The notes under the pieces are model-generated. The model was not told the origin of the DNA. It did no database searches and saw only the letters and a list, made by a program, of their open reading frames with translations. Made by a program: the position numbers and the translations under genes. From Erythrobacter sanguineus (GTDB taxonomy: Bacteria; Pseudomonadota; Alphaproteobacteria; Sphingomonadales; Sphingomonadaceae), in assembly GCA_945878845.1 (NCBI GenBank), contig CAMCUB010000001.1, positions 62,001-126,000 on the forward strand: a stretch of 64,000 nt of DNA, read 5' to 3'. Shown here piece by piece: positions 17,651-25,590 of this stretch (within the stretch, counting starts at the first letter, position 1; each line of letters begins with the position of its first letter).

Positions 17651-17727
17651 GCACCCGTAGCTCAGCTGGATAGAGCATCAGACTACGAATCTGAGGGTCG
17701 GACGTTCGAATCGTTCCGGGTGCGCCA
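17651..17727 (+). tRNA. tRNA-Arg (ACG)
   Basis: A 77-base cloverleaf with acceptor GCACCCG paired to CGGGTGC, D-arm GTAGCTCAGCTGGATAGAGC, anticodon stem-loop with ACG in CTACGAA, T-arm containing GTTCGAATC, and an encoded CCA. The ACG anticodon (A34 to inosine) reads CGN codons. Confidence 0.97.
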
Positions 17728-17728
17728 A
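17709..17728 (+). repeat. direct repeat, copy a (3' end of tRNA-Arg)
   Basis: Twenty bases, AATCGTTCCGGGTGCGCCAA, covering the T-arm and acceptor 3' end of tRNA-Arg. The same 20 bases recur at 17849-17868. Possible attachment-site core. Confidence 0.8.
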
Positions 17729-17768
17729 AACAGCCCGCTCCTCGTCAGAGGAGCGGGCTGTTTTGGTT
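17727..17768 (+). terminator. intrinsic terminator of tRNA-Arg
   Basis: Long stem AACAGCCCGCTCCTC / GAGGAGCGGGCTGTT with a short GTCA loop, followed by T-rich sequence (TTTTGG). It begins directly after the CCA end. Confidence 0.85.
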
Positions 17769-17848
17769 CTGCCCAAGGACGGTTCGGGCCTGTTCGGAAT
17801 CGGAGGCGGCATGCCGCCGGAGATGACGGAGCCGCGCAGCGGCGGAGT

Positions 17849-17868
17849 AATCGTTCCGGGTGCGCCAA
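17849..17868 (+). repeat. direct repeat, copy b (orphan tRNA-Arg 3' end)
   Basis: Exact 20-base copy of the tRNA-Arg 3' end, 140 bases after copy a, without any upstream tRNA body. It is followed by its own hairpin (AACAAGGCCCG / CGGGCCTTGTT, with an inner GCCTC/GAGGC) at 17867-17910, in the same layout as the real tRNA and its terminator. Confidence 0.8.
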
Positions 17869-17910
17869 CAAGGCCCGTTGCCTCGCAAGAGGCGGCGGGC
17901 CTTGTTGGTT
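17867..17910 (+). terminator. terminator-like hairpin after orphan tRNA end
   Basis: Outer stem AACAAGGCCCG / CGGGCCTTGTT, inner stem GCCTC / GAGGC, GCAA loop, then GGTTTC. It also lies at the 3' end of the minus-strand metallopeptidase gene and can serve that transcript. Confidence 0.6.
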
Positions 17911-18300
17911 TCAGTCCTCCACCGAATCCTCGAGCGCGTGCATGTCCTCGTCCGACAGGCCGAAATGGTGCCCTGCCTCATGGATCACCACGTGGCGCAC
18001 CAGTTCGGCAAAGTCCACGCCGGTCTCCTCCATCTCGGCGAGCAGCGGTTGGCGGAAGAGGGTGATGACGGAGGGGAGCCCCTCGCTGTCCCACTGCGTC
18101 CTTTCGGTGAGCGCCACGCCTTCATAAAGCCCGGTCAGATCCCAGGGGTCCTCGATCTCGACCGAATCGAGCTGTTCGTCCGTGGCGAACTCCTCCACCC
18201 GCAGCACCACGCCTTCCAGCTCACGCGCGAACACCTCCGGCAGCCGCGCGAGCACGGCGCGCGCGGTGGCTTCGAATTCGGCGGCGGAAGGCTCAGGCAT
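17911..18300 (-). CDS. zincin-like metallopeptidase family protein
   Basis: A 129-residue member of the small MMP-like family (PF06262 type). The zinc motif HEAGHHFGLSDEDMHALE is near the C-terminus, with the HExxHxxG...D arrangement intact. The N-terminal half includes FARELEGVVLRVEEFATDEQ and DLTGLYEG, both typical. The start at 18300 (MPEPSAAEFEA) is preferred over an upstream ATG whose extra 13 residues are not family-like. Substrate unknown. Divergent from folE. Confidence 0.88.
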   Translation of the reverse strand: MPEPSAAEFEATARAVLARLPEVFARELEGVVLRVEEFATDEQLDSVEIEDPWDLTGLYEGVALTERTQWDSEGLPSVITLFRQPLLAEMEETGVDFAELVRHVVIHEAGHHFGLSDEDMHALEDSVED

Positions 18301-18343
18301 GACGGTTTTGCGTCCTTTCGAATACGTAAAGGGATGCATTGCG

Positions 18344-18364
18344 GCAAATGCCTATTACATTTGC
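18344..18364. promoter_or_regulatory. perfect inverted repeat in divergent promoter region
   Basis: GCAAATG, seven spacer bases (CCTATTA), CATTTGC. It lies between the divergent metallopeptidase and folE genes in a locally AT-rich stretch. This is the form of a dimeric regulator site; the regulator is unknown. Confidence 0.4.
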
Positions 18365-18506
18365 ATAGGTGGGGACGGCATCCATTCGCTGCAATCGGCG
18401 TATCTTCGCGGAACGCCTTGGGTGATAGATGGTTGACGTCACTCGGGATCGACAGGCGAGGGGCATTCCGCAGGGAAGCCGTTGATTGAAGAAAGACGAT
18501 AGAGTG

Positions 18507-19133
18507 ATGAATCATATGTCCGCCCACGATCACGACGACCTGTTCGATCCGGAAAACCCGCTCGGCAAGCCCGAAGTGCCCGATCATGTCCAGGAAGCGA
18601 TCCGCACGCTGATTGCCTGGGCAGGCGATGATCCGCAGCGCGAAGGCCTGCTCGACACCCCCAAGCGCGTGGGCCGCGCGTGGCTGGAATATTGCGAGGG
18701 CTACAAGCAAGACCCGGCGATCCACCTCACCCGCCAGTTCACCGAAGTGGGCGGCTATGACGAGATCGTGCTGCTCAAGAACATCCCCTTCCAGTCGCAT
18801 TGCGAGCACCACATGGCGCCAATCACCGGCAAGGCGGCGATTGCCTATCTGCCGCGCAACAAGGTGGTCGGGATCTCCAAGCTCGCGCGGGTGCTGCACG
18901 GCTATGCCAACCGCTTGCAGATTCAGGAGCGCCTGACCGCCGAGGTCGCGCAGTGCATCTGGGATCATCTCGATCCGCATGGCGTGGCCGTGGTGATCGA
19001 GGCCGAGCATGGCTGCATGACCGGGCGCGGGGTCAAGACCCACGGCGTCGGCATGATCACCAGCCGGATTCTCGGCTGCTTCCTCGAGAACGATAGCAGC
19101 CGCAAGGAAGTGATGAGCCTGATGGGCTACTGA
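18507..19133 (+). CDS. folE: GTP cyclohydrolase I
   Basis: Converts GTP to 7,8-dihydroneopterin triphosphate, the first step of tetrahydrofolate synthesis. About 208 residues from the ATG at 18507; a TTG at 18486 and an ATG at 18516 are alternative starts. Zinc and active-site residues are visible: Cys and His in QSHCEHHMAPITG, Cys in EAEHGCMTGRGVK. VVGISKLARVLHGYANRLQIQERLT (two adjoining motifs) is the family hallmark. A strong terminator follows. Confidence 0.96.
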   Translation: MNHMSAHDHDDLFDPENPLGKPEVPDHVQEAIRTLIAWAGDDPQREGLLDTPKRVGRAWLEYCEGYKQDPAIHLTRQFTEVGGYDEIVLLKNIPFQSHCEHHMAPITGKAAIAYLPRNKVVGISKLARVLHGYANRLQIQERLTAEVAQCIWDHLDPHGVAVVIEAEHGCMTGRGVKTHGVGMITSRILGCFLENDSSRKEVMSLMGY

Positions 19134-19157
19134 CCGGCCACGCGGTTGCAACCGACA

Positions 19158-19195
19158 AACGGGGCGGGCCGTTCGCAGGGCCGCCCCGTTTTCGC
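19158..19195 (+). terminator. intrinsic terminator of folE
   Basis: Stem AAACGGGGCGG / CCGCCCCGTTT followed by TTCG and a weak T-run, 25 bases after the folE stop. Confidence 0.8.
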
Positions 19196-19254
19196 GTTTG
19201 CGGTCAGCGGCAAAGCGGCATAGTCTTGGCGCCTATGCTTCTAGGAGACCGCCG

Positions 19255-19758
19255 ATGCTGCGCCTGACCCTTCGCCCCCTGCTGCTCGCTGCCACACTGA
19301 TGACCGGACTTGCCGCCTGTTCGGGCGGCGACACCTCCGAGACTGCCGCGACCAAGGCGGCTGGCGAGGCGCCGCCGATCCTGAAGGAGCGGGAGGAGAA
19401 TTTCGAAGCGATCGGCAAGGCCTTCAAGGCGGTGCGCGGCCAGCTCGATGCGGATGCGCCCGATTTCGCACTGATCGCCGCCAGCGCGACCGACATCAAC
19501 ACGCGCGCGCAGGCGATCCCGAACCACTTCCCCGCCGGCACCAGCACCGCCGATGGCTTCAAGACCGAGGCGCTCCCGGCGATCTGGGAAAAGCCCGAGG
19601 AGTTCAAGGCGGCCGCGCAGAAGCTGATCGACGAAAGCGCCAAGCTCGCCAGTCTTGCCCCCGGCGGCGACAAGGCGGCGGTGGCCGCGCAGGCGATGGC
19701 GATGGGCGGAACGTGCAAGGGCTGCCACGACAAGTTCCGGCTCGACGACGAGAAGTAA
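19255..19758 (+). CDS. cytochrome c' (c-556 type) lipoprotein
   Basis: A 167-residue protein preceded by AGGAGA. N-terminal lipoprotein signal with LAAC (Cys22). The body is a four-helix bundle of the cytochrome c'/c-556 family, with the heme-binding CKGCH at residues 154-158 close to the C-terminus and the expected KFR after it. Located in the periplasm, membrane-anchored. Paired with a cytochrome b gene 3 bases downstream, so electron transfer between the two is likely. Confidence 0.92.
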   Translation: MLRLTLRPLLLAATLMTGLAACSGGDTSETAATKAAGEAPPILKEREENFEAIGKAFKAVRGQLDADAPDFALIAASATDINTRAQAIPNHFPAGTSTADGFKTEALPAIWEKPEEFKAAAQKLIDESAKLASLAPGGDKAAVAAQAMAMGGTCKGCHDKFRLDDEK

Positions 19759-19761
19759 GGC

Positions 19762-20454
19762 ATGACCGAAATCCCCCCGCCGCGCTCGGGCCTGCCTCCC
19801 GATATCAGCGTATGGGATCCGCTGCTCCGGCTCGTCCACTGGAGCTTCCCGCTGTTAATCCCGGCGATGTGGTGGACGGCCGAGAACGACAAGTGGGCGC
19901 TCCACAAGCGCCTCGGGCTGGTGCTGCTGGGCCTGCTGGTGTTCCGCGCAGTGTGGGGCTTCCTCGGCCCCGAGACCGCGCGCTTTGCGCGGTTCGTCAA
20001 AAGCCCGAAGGTCGTGCTGGCCTATCTGCGGGGCGGGGCGGGCAAGAGCGCGCATCATATCGGCCACTCGCCGCTGGGCGGATGGAGCACGATGGTGCTC
20101 TTGGGCGCAATGCTGTTTCAGGTCAGCTTGGGGCTGTTCGCGGGCGATCCCTTTGACGGGACGACCGGGCCGCTCAACCCGCTGGTCGGGGTGGCGCTCG
20201 CTGACATCATTACCGAGGTCCATGAGACCTTCTTCTGGGTGATCGCCGGGCTGATCGCGCTTCATCTGGCCGCGATCTGCTTTTACGCGGCGCGGGGCGA
20301 TGACCTCTTGAGCCCGATGGTCGGCGGCAGCCGTCCGCCAGCGGAGGGTGCCGTGGGAATCGGCCCCGTGCCGTGGGTGAGGGGGCTGCTCGCCTGCGGC
20401 CTCGCAGCGGGGCTGGCGCTGTGGGTGGCCTACGGCGCGCCGCCGCTGACATGA
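19762..20454 (+). CDS. cytochrome b561-type membrane protein
   Basis: 230 residues with about four to five membrane segments. It opens with VWDPLLRLVHWSFPLL, the first heme His context of the Ni-Fe hydrogenase/b561 group, followed by HKRLGLVLLGLLVFRAVWGF, SAHHIGHSPLGGWS and VHETFFWVIAGLIALHLAAI with further His ligands. It accepts or donates electrons in the inner membrane and is co-transcribed with the cytochrome c' gene. It ends with an ATGA overlap with the next gene. Confidence 0.9.
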   Translation: MTEIPPPRSGLPPDISVWDPLLRLVHWSFPLLIPAMWWTAENDKWALHKRLGLVLLGLLVFRAVWGFLGPETARFARFVKSPKVVLAYLRGGAGKSAHHIGHSPLGGWSTMVLLGAMLFQVSLGLFAGDPFDGTTGPLNPLVGVALADIITEVHETFFWVIAGLIALHLAAICFYAARGDDLLSPMVGGSRPPAEGAVGIGPVPWVRGLLACGLAAGLALWVAYGAPPLT

Positions 20455-20939
20455 CCGGACGCTTGCCGCAGCTGGTCAAGACAATGTCCCTGATGGCACA
20501 GAGGCTTGGGGCGTTGTCGCTATTGGCTTTTTTGCTCAGCGGGCCTGCCGCTGCCGATGACGAGACTTGGCAGGAAGATTTCCCGCAGAATTGCATTTTC
20601 CCGGTTGACGGCCTGGAAGAACCCGAGCCTTGCCGAAGTTTCTACCGGGTGTCCGAACATCGCACCAAGGATGGCGAGGTCTACACGATCTGGAGCTACA
20701 AATGGACAGGCTCCGACGGCCGGAAGGTTGTTTACACACCGGACATCGGCGGCTTTGCGATGAGCCGGTTCACCATCGGCACGCTGCACGACAACCGCTA
20801 TGACGGGAGGCGCACGTTCAAGCCTGCTGTCAGTCACACATTGCACAGGGACAAGACAGTGATCGGTGCGCCTGGCGAATTGTATCTGTTTGCTGTGTGC
20901 GACGAGTACGTCGATGGGAAGCCGTATAATTGCGACTGA
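20451..20939 (+). CDS. exported hypothetical protein
   Basis: ATG at 20451 overlaps the cytochrome b stop; an internal ATG at 20484 (MSLMAQRLGALSLLAFL) gives a better signal peptide (cleavage after AAA of GPAAADDE). The mature part is about 125 residues with four Cys (QNCIFP, EPCRSF, FAVCDEY, YNCD), suggesting two disulfides, and an RVSEHRTKDGEVYTIWSYKW beta-rich core. No known family. Probably co-transcribed with the cytochrome pair. Confidence 0.7.
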   Translation: MTGRLPQLVKTMSLMAQRLGALSLLAFLLSGPAAADDETWQEDFPQNCIFPVDGLEEPEPCRSFYRVSEHRTKDGEVYTIWSYKWTGSDGRKVVYTPDIGGFAMSRFTIGTLHDNRYDGRRTFKPAVSHTLHRDKTVIGAPGELYLFAVCDEYVDGKPYNCD

Positions 20940-20969
20940 CAGGGTTCACGGTCCCTGTTGGCTCTAACG

Positions 20970-21010
20970 AAAAAGGGGCGCCCCCAGCTGCGGGAGGCGC
21001 CCCCTTTTTT
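20970..21010. terminator. bidirectional intrinsic terminator
   Basis: Left arm AAAAAGGGGCGCC and right arm GGCGCCCCCTTTTTT with a small internal hairpin. It sits between two converging genes and has T-tracts for both strands. Confidence 0.85.
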
Positions 21011-21028
21011 CGTGACTGTCGAAAAAGC

Positions 21029-21508
21029 TCAGAGCTGGCCGAGCATGTGCTCTGCGCTCGAGACGCGGAAGTCGCCCGGCTCTTCCACATTCAGCTGCTC
21101 GACCACGCCGTCGTTGATCACCATCGAGAAACGCTGGCCGCGCTTGCCGAGGCCGAAGCCCGAGCCGTCCATGGTGAGGCCGATCGCCTCGACGAAATCG
21201 GCATTGCCGTCGGCGAGCATGGTGATGTCGTCGCTGCCGGCGGCCTTGTTCCAGGCGCCCATCACGAAGGCATCATTGACCGCGGTGCCGACGATCTCGT
21301 CGACGCCCTTGGCCTTGAGGTCGGCGGCCTTTTCGACGAAGCCCGGCAGGTGCTTGGCCGAGCAGGTCGGGGTGAAGGCGCCCGGGACGGAGAACAGCGC
21401 GACCTTCTTGCCGGCGAAATATTCGGAGGACTTGACCGCCTGCGGGCCTTCGGCGGTGGCCTTGATCAGAGTGACTTCGGGAAGCTTGTCGCCAACGGAG
21501 ATGGTCAT
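21029..21508 (-). CDS. peroxiredoxin, Prx5 type
   Basis: Thiol peroxidase reducing H2O2 and organic peroxides. 159 residues. The peroxidatic Cys49 is in PGAFTPTCS, and the conserved Arg is in GLGKRGQRFSMVI. VALFSVPGAF and FVMGAWNKA are Prx5 (AHP1/PMP20-like) blocks. Divergent from ahcY; the two share a 190-base intergenic region with a candidate operator. Confidence 0.94.
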   Translation of the reverse strand: MTISVGDKLPEVTLIKATAEGPQAVKSSEYFAGKKVALFSVPGAFTPTCSAKHLPGFVEKAADLKAKGVDEIVGTAVNDAFVMGAWNKAAGSDDITMLADGNADFVEAIGLTMDGSGFGLGKRGQRFSMVINDGVVEQLNVEEPGDFRVSSAEHMLGQL

Positions 21509-21584
21509 TTCGGGTGGGTCCTCTCTTGGGGGGTGTGTGCGGGCGCTCTCTATCGCGGGCCGCGCCTATGGGCAACAAATAGAC

Positions 21585-21604
21585 ATATAAAGATAAGTTT
21601 ATAT
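21585..21604. promoter_or_regulatory. candidate SahR-type operator upstream of ahcY
   Basis: ATATAAAGATAAGTTTATAT: perfect 7-bp arms ATATAAA/TTTATAT around a 6-base spacer, in an AT-rich patch otherwise rare here. SahR, an ArsR-family SAH-responsive repressor, is known to control ahcY in many alphaproteobacteria through palindromes of this kind. The assignment is inference; no regulator gene is in the window. Confidence 0.5.
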
Positions 21605-21621
21605 TTGCCTCAGGGCCGATG

Positions 21622-21676
21622 TGCGGCTAGGGGGCTAGCCGCATAAACGGATAGCCCGCCCCTGCGGGTGCCTATC
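21622..21676 (+). promoter_or_regulatory. two-hairpin 5' leader of ahcY
   Basis: Hairpin 1: TGCGGCTAG / CTAGCCGCA with a 4-base loop (21622-21643). Hairpin 2: GATAG-CCCGC / GCGGG-(3)-CTATC (21650-21676). It ends 7 bases before the ribosome-binding site CTTAGGAG. It does not match my memory of the SAH or SAM-II riboswitch cores, so it is left unclassified. Confidence 0.5.
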
Positions 21677-21698
21677 TGTGCTTAGGAGATGTAAAAAG

Positions 21699-23123
21699 AT
21701 GGCCACCCTCGCTGCCACCCCGACCACCGAATACGTCATCAAGGACATCGCGCTCGCCCAATTCGGCCGCGACGAGATCATGATCGCCGAGACCGAAATG
21801 CCCGGCCTGATGGCGCTGCGTGACGAATACGGCGCTGCGCAGCCGCTCAAGGGCGCGCGCATCACCGGTAGCTTGCACATGACGATCCAGACCGCGGTGC
21901 TGATCGAGACCCTCGTGGCTCTCGGCGCCGAAGTGCGCTGGGCGACCTGCAACATTTTCTCGACCCAGGACCACGCCGCCGCGGCGATCGCTGCGAGCGG
22001 TATTCCGGTGTTCGCGATCAAGGGCGAAACGCTGGCCGAGTACTGGGATTATGTCGGCCGCATCTTCGATTGGGCGACCGACGAAAACCCCGATCTTACC
22101 TGCAACTTGATCCTCGACGATGGCGGCGATGCCACCATGTTCGCGCTGTGGGGCGCGCGCCTTGAAGCGGGCGAGGAAATGGGCCCGCCGACCAATGACG
22201 AGGAAGTCGAATTCCAGCGCGCGCTCAAGGCCTTCGTCGCCGCCAAGCCGGGCTACCTCACCAAGACTGTGAAGGCGATTCTGGGCGTTTCGGAAGAAAC
22301 CACCACGGGCGTCATGCGCCTCTATCAGATCGCCAAGCAGGGCAAGCTGCCTTTCCCGGCGATCAACGTGAACGATTCGGTCACCAAGTCGAAGTTCGAC
22401 AACCTCTACGGCTGCAAGGAATCGCTGGTCGACGCGATCCGTCGTGCGACCGACGTGATGCTGGCCGGCAAGGTCGCCTGCGTTGCCGGTTACGGCGATG
22501 TCGGCAAGGGCTCCGCGGCCTCGCTGCGTGACGGCGGCGCCCGCGTGATGGTCACCGAGATCGACCCGATCTGCGCGCTTCAGGCGGCGATGGACGGCTT
22601 CGAGGTCGTGACCATGGAAGACGCCGTGAAGCGCGCTGACATCTTCGTCACCGCCACCGGCAACGAGGACGTGATCACCGCCGAGCACATGATGAACATG
22701 AAGCCGATGGCGATCGTCTGCAACATCGGCCACTTCGACAGCGAGATCCAGATCGCCGCGCTTTCCAACTACGAGTGGAAGGAAATCAAGGAAGGCACCG
22801 ACATCGTCACCTTCCCCGATGGCAAGTCGATCATCGTGCTGGCCAAGGGCCGCCTCGTGAACCTCGGCTGCGCCACCGGCCACCCGAGCTTCGTGATGAG
22901 CGCGAGCTTCACCAACCAGACGCTGGCGCAGATCGAGCTGTTCACCAAGTCGGACGAATACCAGAACGACGTCTACGTTCTGCCCAAGCACCTCGACGAA
23001 AAGGTCGCCGCGCTTCACCTCGAAAAGCTCGGCGTCAAGTTGACCCAACTGAGCAACCGTCAGGCGAGCTACATCGGCGTGCCGCAGGCCGGCCCGTTCA
23101 AGCCGGACCACTACCGCTACTAA
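21699..23123 (+). CDS. ahcY: adenosylhomocysteinase
   Basis: Hydrolyses S-adenosylhomocysteine to adenosine and homocysteine, recycling the product of all SAM-dependent methylation. 474 residues from the ATG at 21699, with AGGAG 11 bases upstream (21684-21688). Substrate-domain block [23 protein letters not shown]-binding [25 protein letters not shown] and the C-terminal KPDHYRY that closes over NAD are all present. The long insert typical of bacterial/plant-type SAHH is present (around residues 150-190). Confidence 0.98.
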   Translation: MATLAATPTTEYVIKDIALAQFGRDEIMIAETEMPGLMALRDEYGAAQPLKGARITGSLHMTIQTAVLIETLVALGAEVRWATCNIFSTQDHAAAAIAASGIPVFAIKGETLAEYWDYVGRIFDWATDENPDLTCNLILDDGGDATMFALWGARLEAGEEMGPPTNDEEVEFQRALKAFVAAKPGYLTKTVKAILGVSEETTTGVMRLYQIAKQGKLPFPAINVNDSVTKSKFDNLYGCKESLVDAIRRATDVMLAGKVACVAGYGDVGKGSAASLRDGGARVMVTEIDPICALQAAMDGFEVVTMEDAVKRADIFVTATGNEDVITAEHMMNMKPMAIVCNIGHFDSEIQIAALSNYEWKEIKEGTDIVTFPDGKSIIVLAKGRLVNLGCATGHPSFVMSASFTNQTLAQIELFTKSDEYQNDVYVLPKHLDEKVAALHLEKLGVKLTQLSNRQASYIGVPQAGPFKPDHYRY

Positions 23124-23226
23124 GATGCGACGCGCCCGCCCGCTCCGCTCCGTTTCACCACGGGGTTGGGGGCGGGCAGGCTGTCTGCCGTTGCACTCCC
23201 GGGCTCACGCGCATAGCGGTTGAGCC

Positions 23227-25590
23227 ATGGACCTCTCGCCGCTCTCGCTGGTGCTGATCGCGCTCGTTCTTGCCGCCTGGGCGGTGGGTGCGGGCGTTGT
23301 CGTTTTGCGTGCCAACCGCAGCGCGCGCCGGGCCAAGGCGCTGCGCACCAGCGTCAAGCGGATGCAGACCCTGCTCGATGTCGCGCCCGCGCTGCCGCTG
23401 CTGGTGCGGGTCGACGGGCGGATCGAGGCGCCCGAGCGGTTGGCGCGAACGCTCGGCCTTGCGAGCATGCCCAAATACCTTTCCGAACTCGCCGCGCCGC
23501 CGGGCAATCCCAAGATGGGAGGGCTAGCGCAAACCCAGCTCGACCAGTTGTGGGGCAAGATCCAGACCACCCAGAAATCTGCCGCGCCGTTCCGCATGGC
23601 GATCAATTTGCCGGGCTCGCAGCGCTCCCTTGCGCTCTACGGCACGCTCGCCGATCCGCAGGTCTCGCCGGGCGGGGCGGCGCTGGTGTGGGTGTTCGAC
23701 TTTACCGAGAGCCACGCCGAGATGGCCCGCCTGCGTGCCGCCGCTTCGCGCGCCACCGGCGATTTTGCTGCGCTGGTGGGGCTGATCGAGGCCGCGCCCA
23801 TGCCGATGTGGTTCCGCGGCGCCGACCTCACGCTCCAGCTCGTCAACCAGGCCTATGTCGACGCGGTCGGGGCGGGTTCGGCAGCCGAAGTGGTGCAAGG
23901 CCAGATCGAGCTGCTCGAGCCCGAGGACGGCCGCTCGCCTGCAGACATCGCGCGCGTCAGCCTCCAGTCGCAGGACAAATCCGAACGCATCGTCGCGGCG
24001 ACCATCCTCGGCGCGCGGCGCACCTTGCGCGTGTCGGACCTGCCCTTGGGGCAGGAGGGGGTGGCAGGCTATGCCATCGACATCGAGGAACAGCAGCAGG
24101 TCGCGCGCGAATTCCGCGCCTTCCGCGATGCCCAGCGCGCGCTGCTCGACCAGCTTTCGGTCGGCGTCGCGCTGTTCGATGCCGAGGAGCGCCTGACCTT
24201 CGCCAACCGTCCGTTCCGCCGCTTGTTCATCCTCACCGACGAAGCGATCGAGGTGCATACCCCCTTCGAGCGCTTCCTCGCCGAAGCGCGCGAACGCGGT
24301 CGCACGCCCGAGGTGCGCGACTTCCCCGAATGGCGGCGTGAGCGCACCGCGTGGTTCGGAATGCAGGCCACGCTTGAAGAAGCTTGGCCGCTGCCCGGCG
24401 GCACGCACCTGCGCGTCGTCGCCCAGCCGATGCCCGACGGCGGCCTTGTGCTGATCACCGAGGACCGCACCGAAAGCCTCGCGCTCTCCGCCGTGCGCGA
24501 CACCCTGCTGCGCACCCGCACGGCGACGCTCGACAGCCTGTTCGAGGCGCTCGCGATCTTTGCGCCCGATGGCTCGGTGCAGCTCTGGAACCGCAGCTTT
24601 GCGGGTACCTGGGGCCTCGCTTCCGACCTGCTGGACCGCCACCCGAGCGCGGACGAATTGCTGAGCGCGATCGGCCGCAACCTCGTTCACCCCGAAGAAG
24701 CCGCGCTGATCGGCTCGGCGGTGCGCGCGGCGACGCTCGACCGACGCGAGAAGGGCGGGCAGGTCGAGCTCGCCGACGGACGATCTTTGCGCTTTGCTGG
24801 CATCCCGCTGCCCGACGGCAATGGCCTGCTGACCGTGCTCGACATCACCGCCTCGCAGAAGGCCGAACAGGCCCTGCGCGAGCGGGCCGAGGCGCTGGAG
24901 GAGGCCGATGCAGTCAAGGCCAAGTTCCTCGCCAACATGAGCTACGAATTCCGCACGCCGCTCACCACCATCGGTGGCTATGCCGAGCTGCTAAAGAGCG
25001 GCGCTGCGGCTGACCCGGCAGCGGCGGGCGAATATGTCGATGCGATCCTCAGTGCGGTCGAGCGGCTGACCGAGCAGGTCGAGAACGTGCTCGATCTCTC
25101 GCAGTCCGAAGCCGGGCTGCTGCCGATCCGCAAGGAGCGCCTCGATGTGCTCGATTTCCTCACCACGCTGGTGCGCGAGCGTGAAGCGGCAATCATTGCG
25201 GCAGGCCTCAGCCTCGACCTCAAGGGTCGCAAGGGCCGGGTGATCGAGGCCGACCCGCGCCAGATGGGCCGGGCGGTGGGGAACCTGCTCGACAATGCCG
25301 TTGCCGGAACCCCCGATGGCGGGCGGATCGTGATCGAGATCCGGCGGGCACCTGATCCCGGCGCGGGCTGGGGGATCGAGATCAGCATCGCCGATAATGG
25401 CCGCGGCATGAGCGCGCAGGAACTCGCGCGCGCTTCGGGCGGGGTCAAGCCCGGCGGCGAGGGCGCGCCCGAGCGGCGCACCGGTCTCGGCATCCCGCTC
25501 GCCCGCCAGCTGATCGCCGCGCATGACGGGACGCTTGAGATCGTCAGCCGCAAGGGCGCGGGGACGACGGCGACGATACGCTTGCCCTGA
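23227..25590 (+). CDS. divL: DivL-like PAS sensor pseudokinase with Tyr in place of the catalytic His
   Basis: 787 residues. N-terminal membrane segment (LSLVLIALVLAAWAVGAGVVV, read in two parts, residues 4-24), several PAS-like regions (about 185-560), then a HisKA-like dimerisation helix whose H-box reads NMSYEFRTPLTTIGGY: Tyr573 replaces the phosphorylated His. The ATPase domain keeps the N box (NLLDNAVAGTP) and G boxes (DNGRGM, TGLGIPLARQLI). Caulobacter DivL has the same His-to-Tyr change, similar length and layout, and acts as a scaffold controlling CckA/CtrA. The gene symbol is assigned by this similarity and by the tsaE neighbourhood. Confidence 0.8.
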   Translation: MDLSPLSLVLIALVLAAWAVGAGVVVLRANRSARRAKALRTSVKRMQTLLDVAPALPLLVRVDGRIEAPERLARTLGLASMPKYLSELAAPPGNPKMGGLAQTQLDQLWGKIQTTQKSAAPFRMAINLPGSQRSLALYGTLADPQVSPGGAALVWVFDFTESHAEMARLRAAASRATGDFAALVGLIEAAPMPMWFRGADLTLQLVNQAYVDAVGAGSAAEVVQGQIELLEPEDGRSPADIARVSLQSQDKSERIVAATILGARRTLRVSDLPLGQEGVAGYAIDIEEQQQVAREFRAFRDAQRALLDQLSVGVALFDAEERLTFANRPFRRLFILTDEAIEVHTPFERFLAEARERGRTPEVRDFPEWRRERTAWFGMQATLEEAWPLPGGTHLRVVAQPMPDGGLVLITEDRTESLALSAVRDTLLRTRTATLDSLFEALAIFAPDGSVQLWNRSFAGTWGLASDLLDRHPSADELLSAIGRNLVHPEEAALIGSAVRAATLDRREKGGQVELADGRSLRFAGIPLPDGNGLLTVLDITASQKAEQALRERAEALEEADAVKAKFLANMSYEFRTPLTTIGGYAELLKSGAAADPAAAGEYVDAILSAVERLTEQVENVLDLSQSEAGLLPIRKERLDVLDFLTTLVREREAAIIAAGLSLDLKGRKGRVIEADPRQMGRAVGNLLDNAVAGTPDGGRIVIEIRRAPDPGAGWGIEISIADNGRGMSAQELARASGGVKPGGEGAPERRTGLGIPLARQLIAAHDGTLEIVSRKGAGTTATIRLP

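Noticed and set aside
21600-21698. SAH or SAM-II riboswitch before ahcY
   Set aside because: The hairpins do not show the pseudoknot core or conserved loops that I associate with those classes, so only an unclassified leader is reported.
23133-23180. GC-rich inverted repeat after ahcY as terminator
   Set aside because: Complementarity is partial, the loop is long and there is no T-tract.
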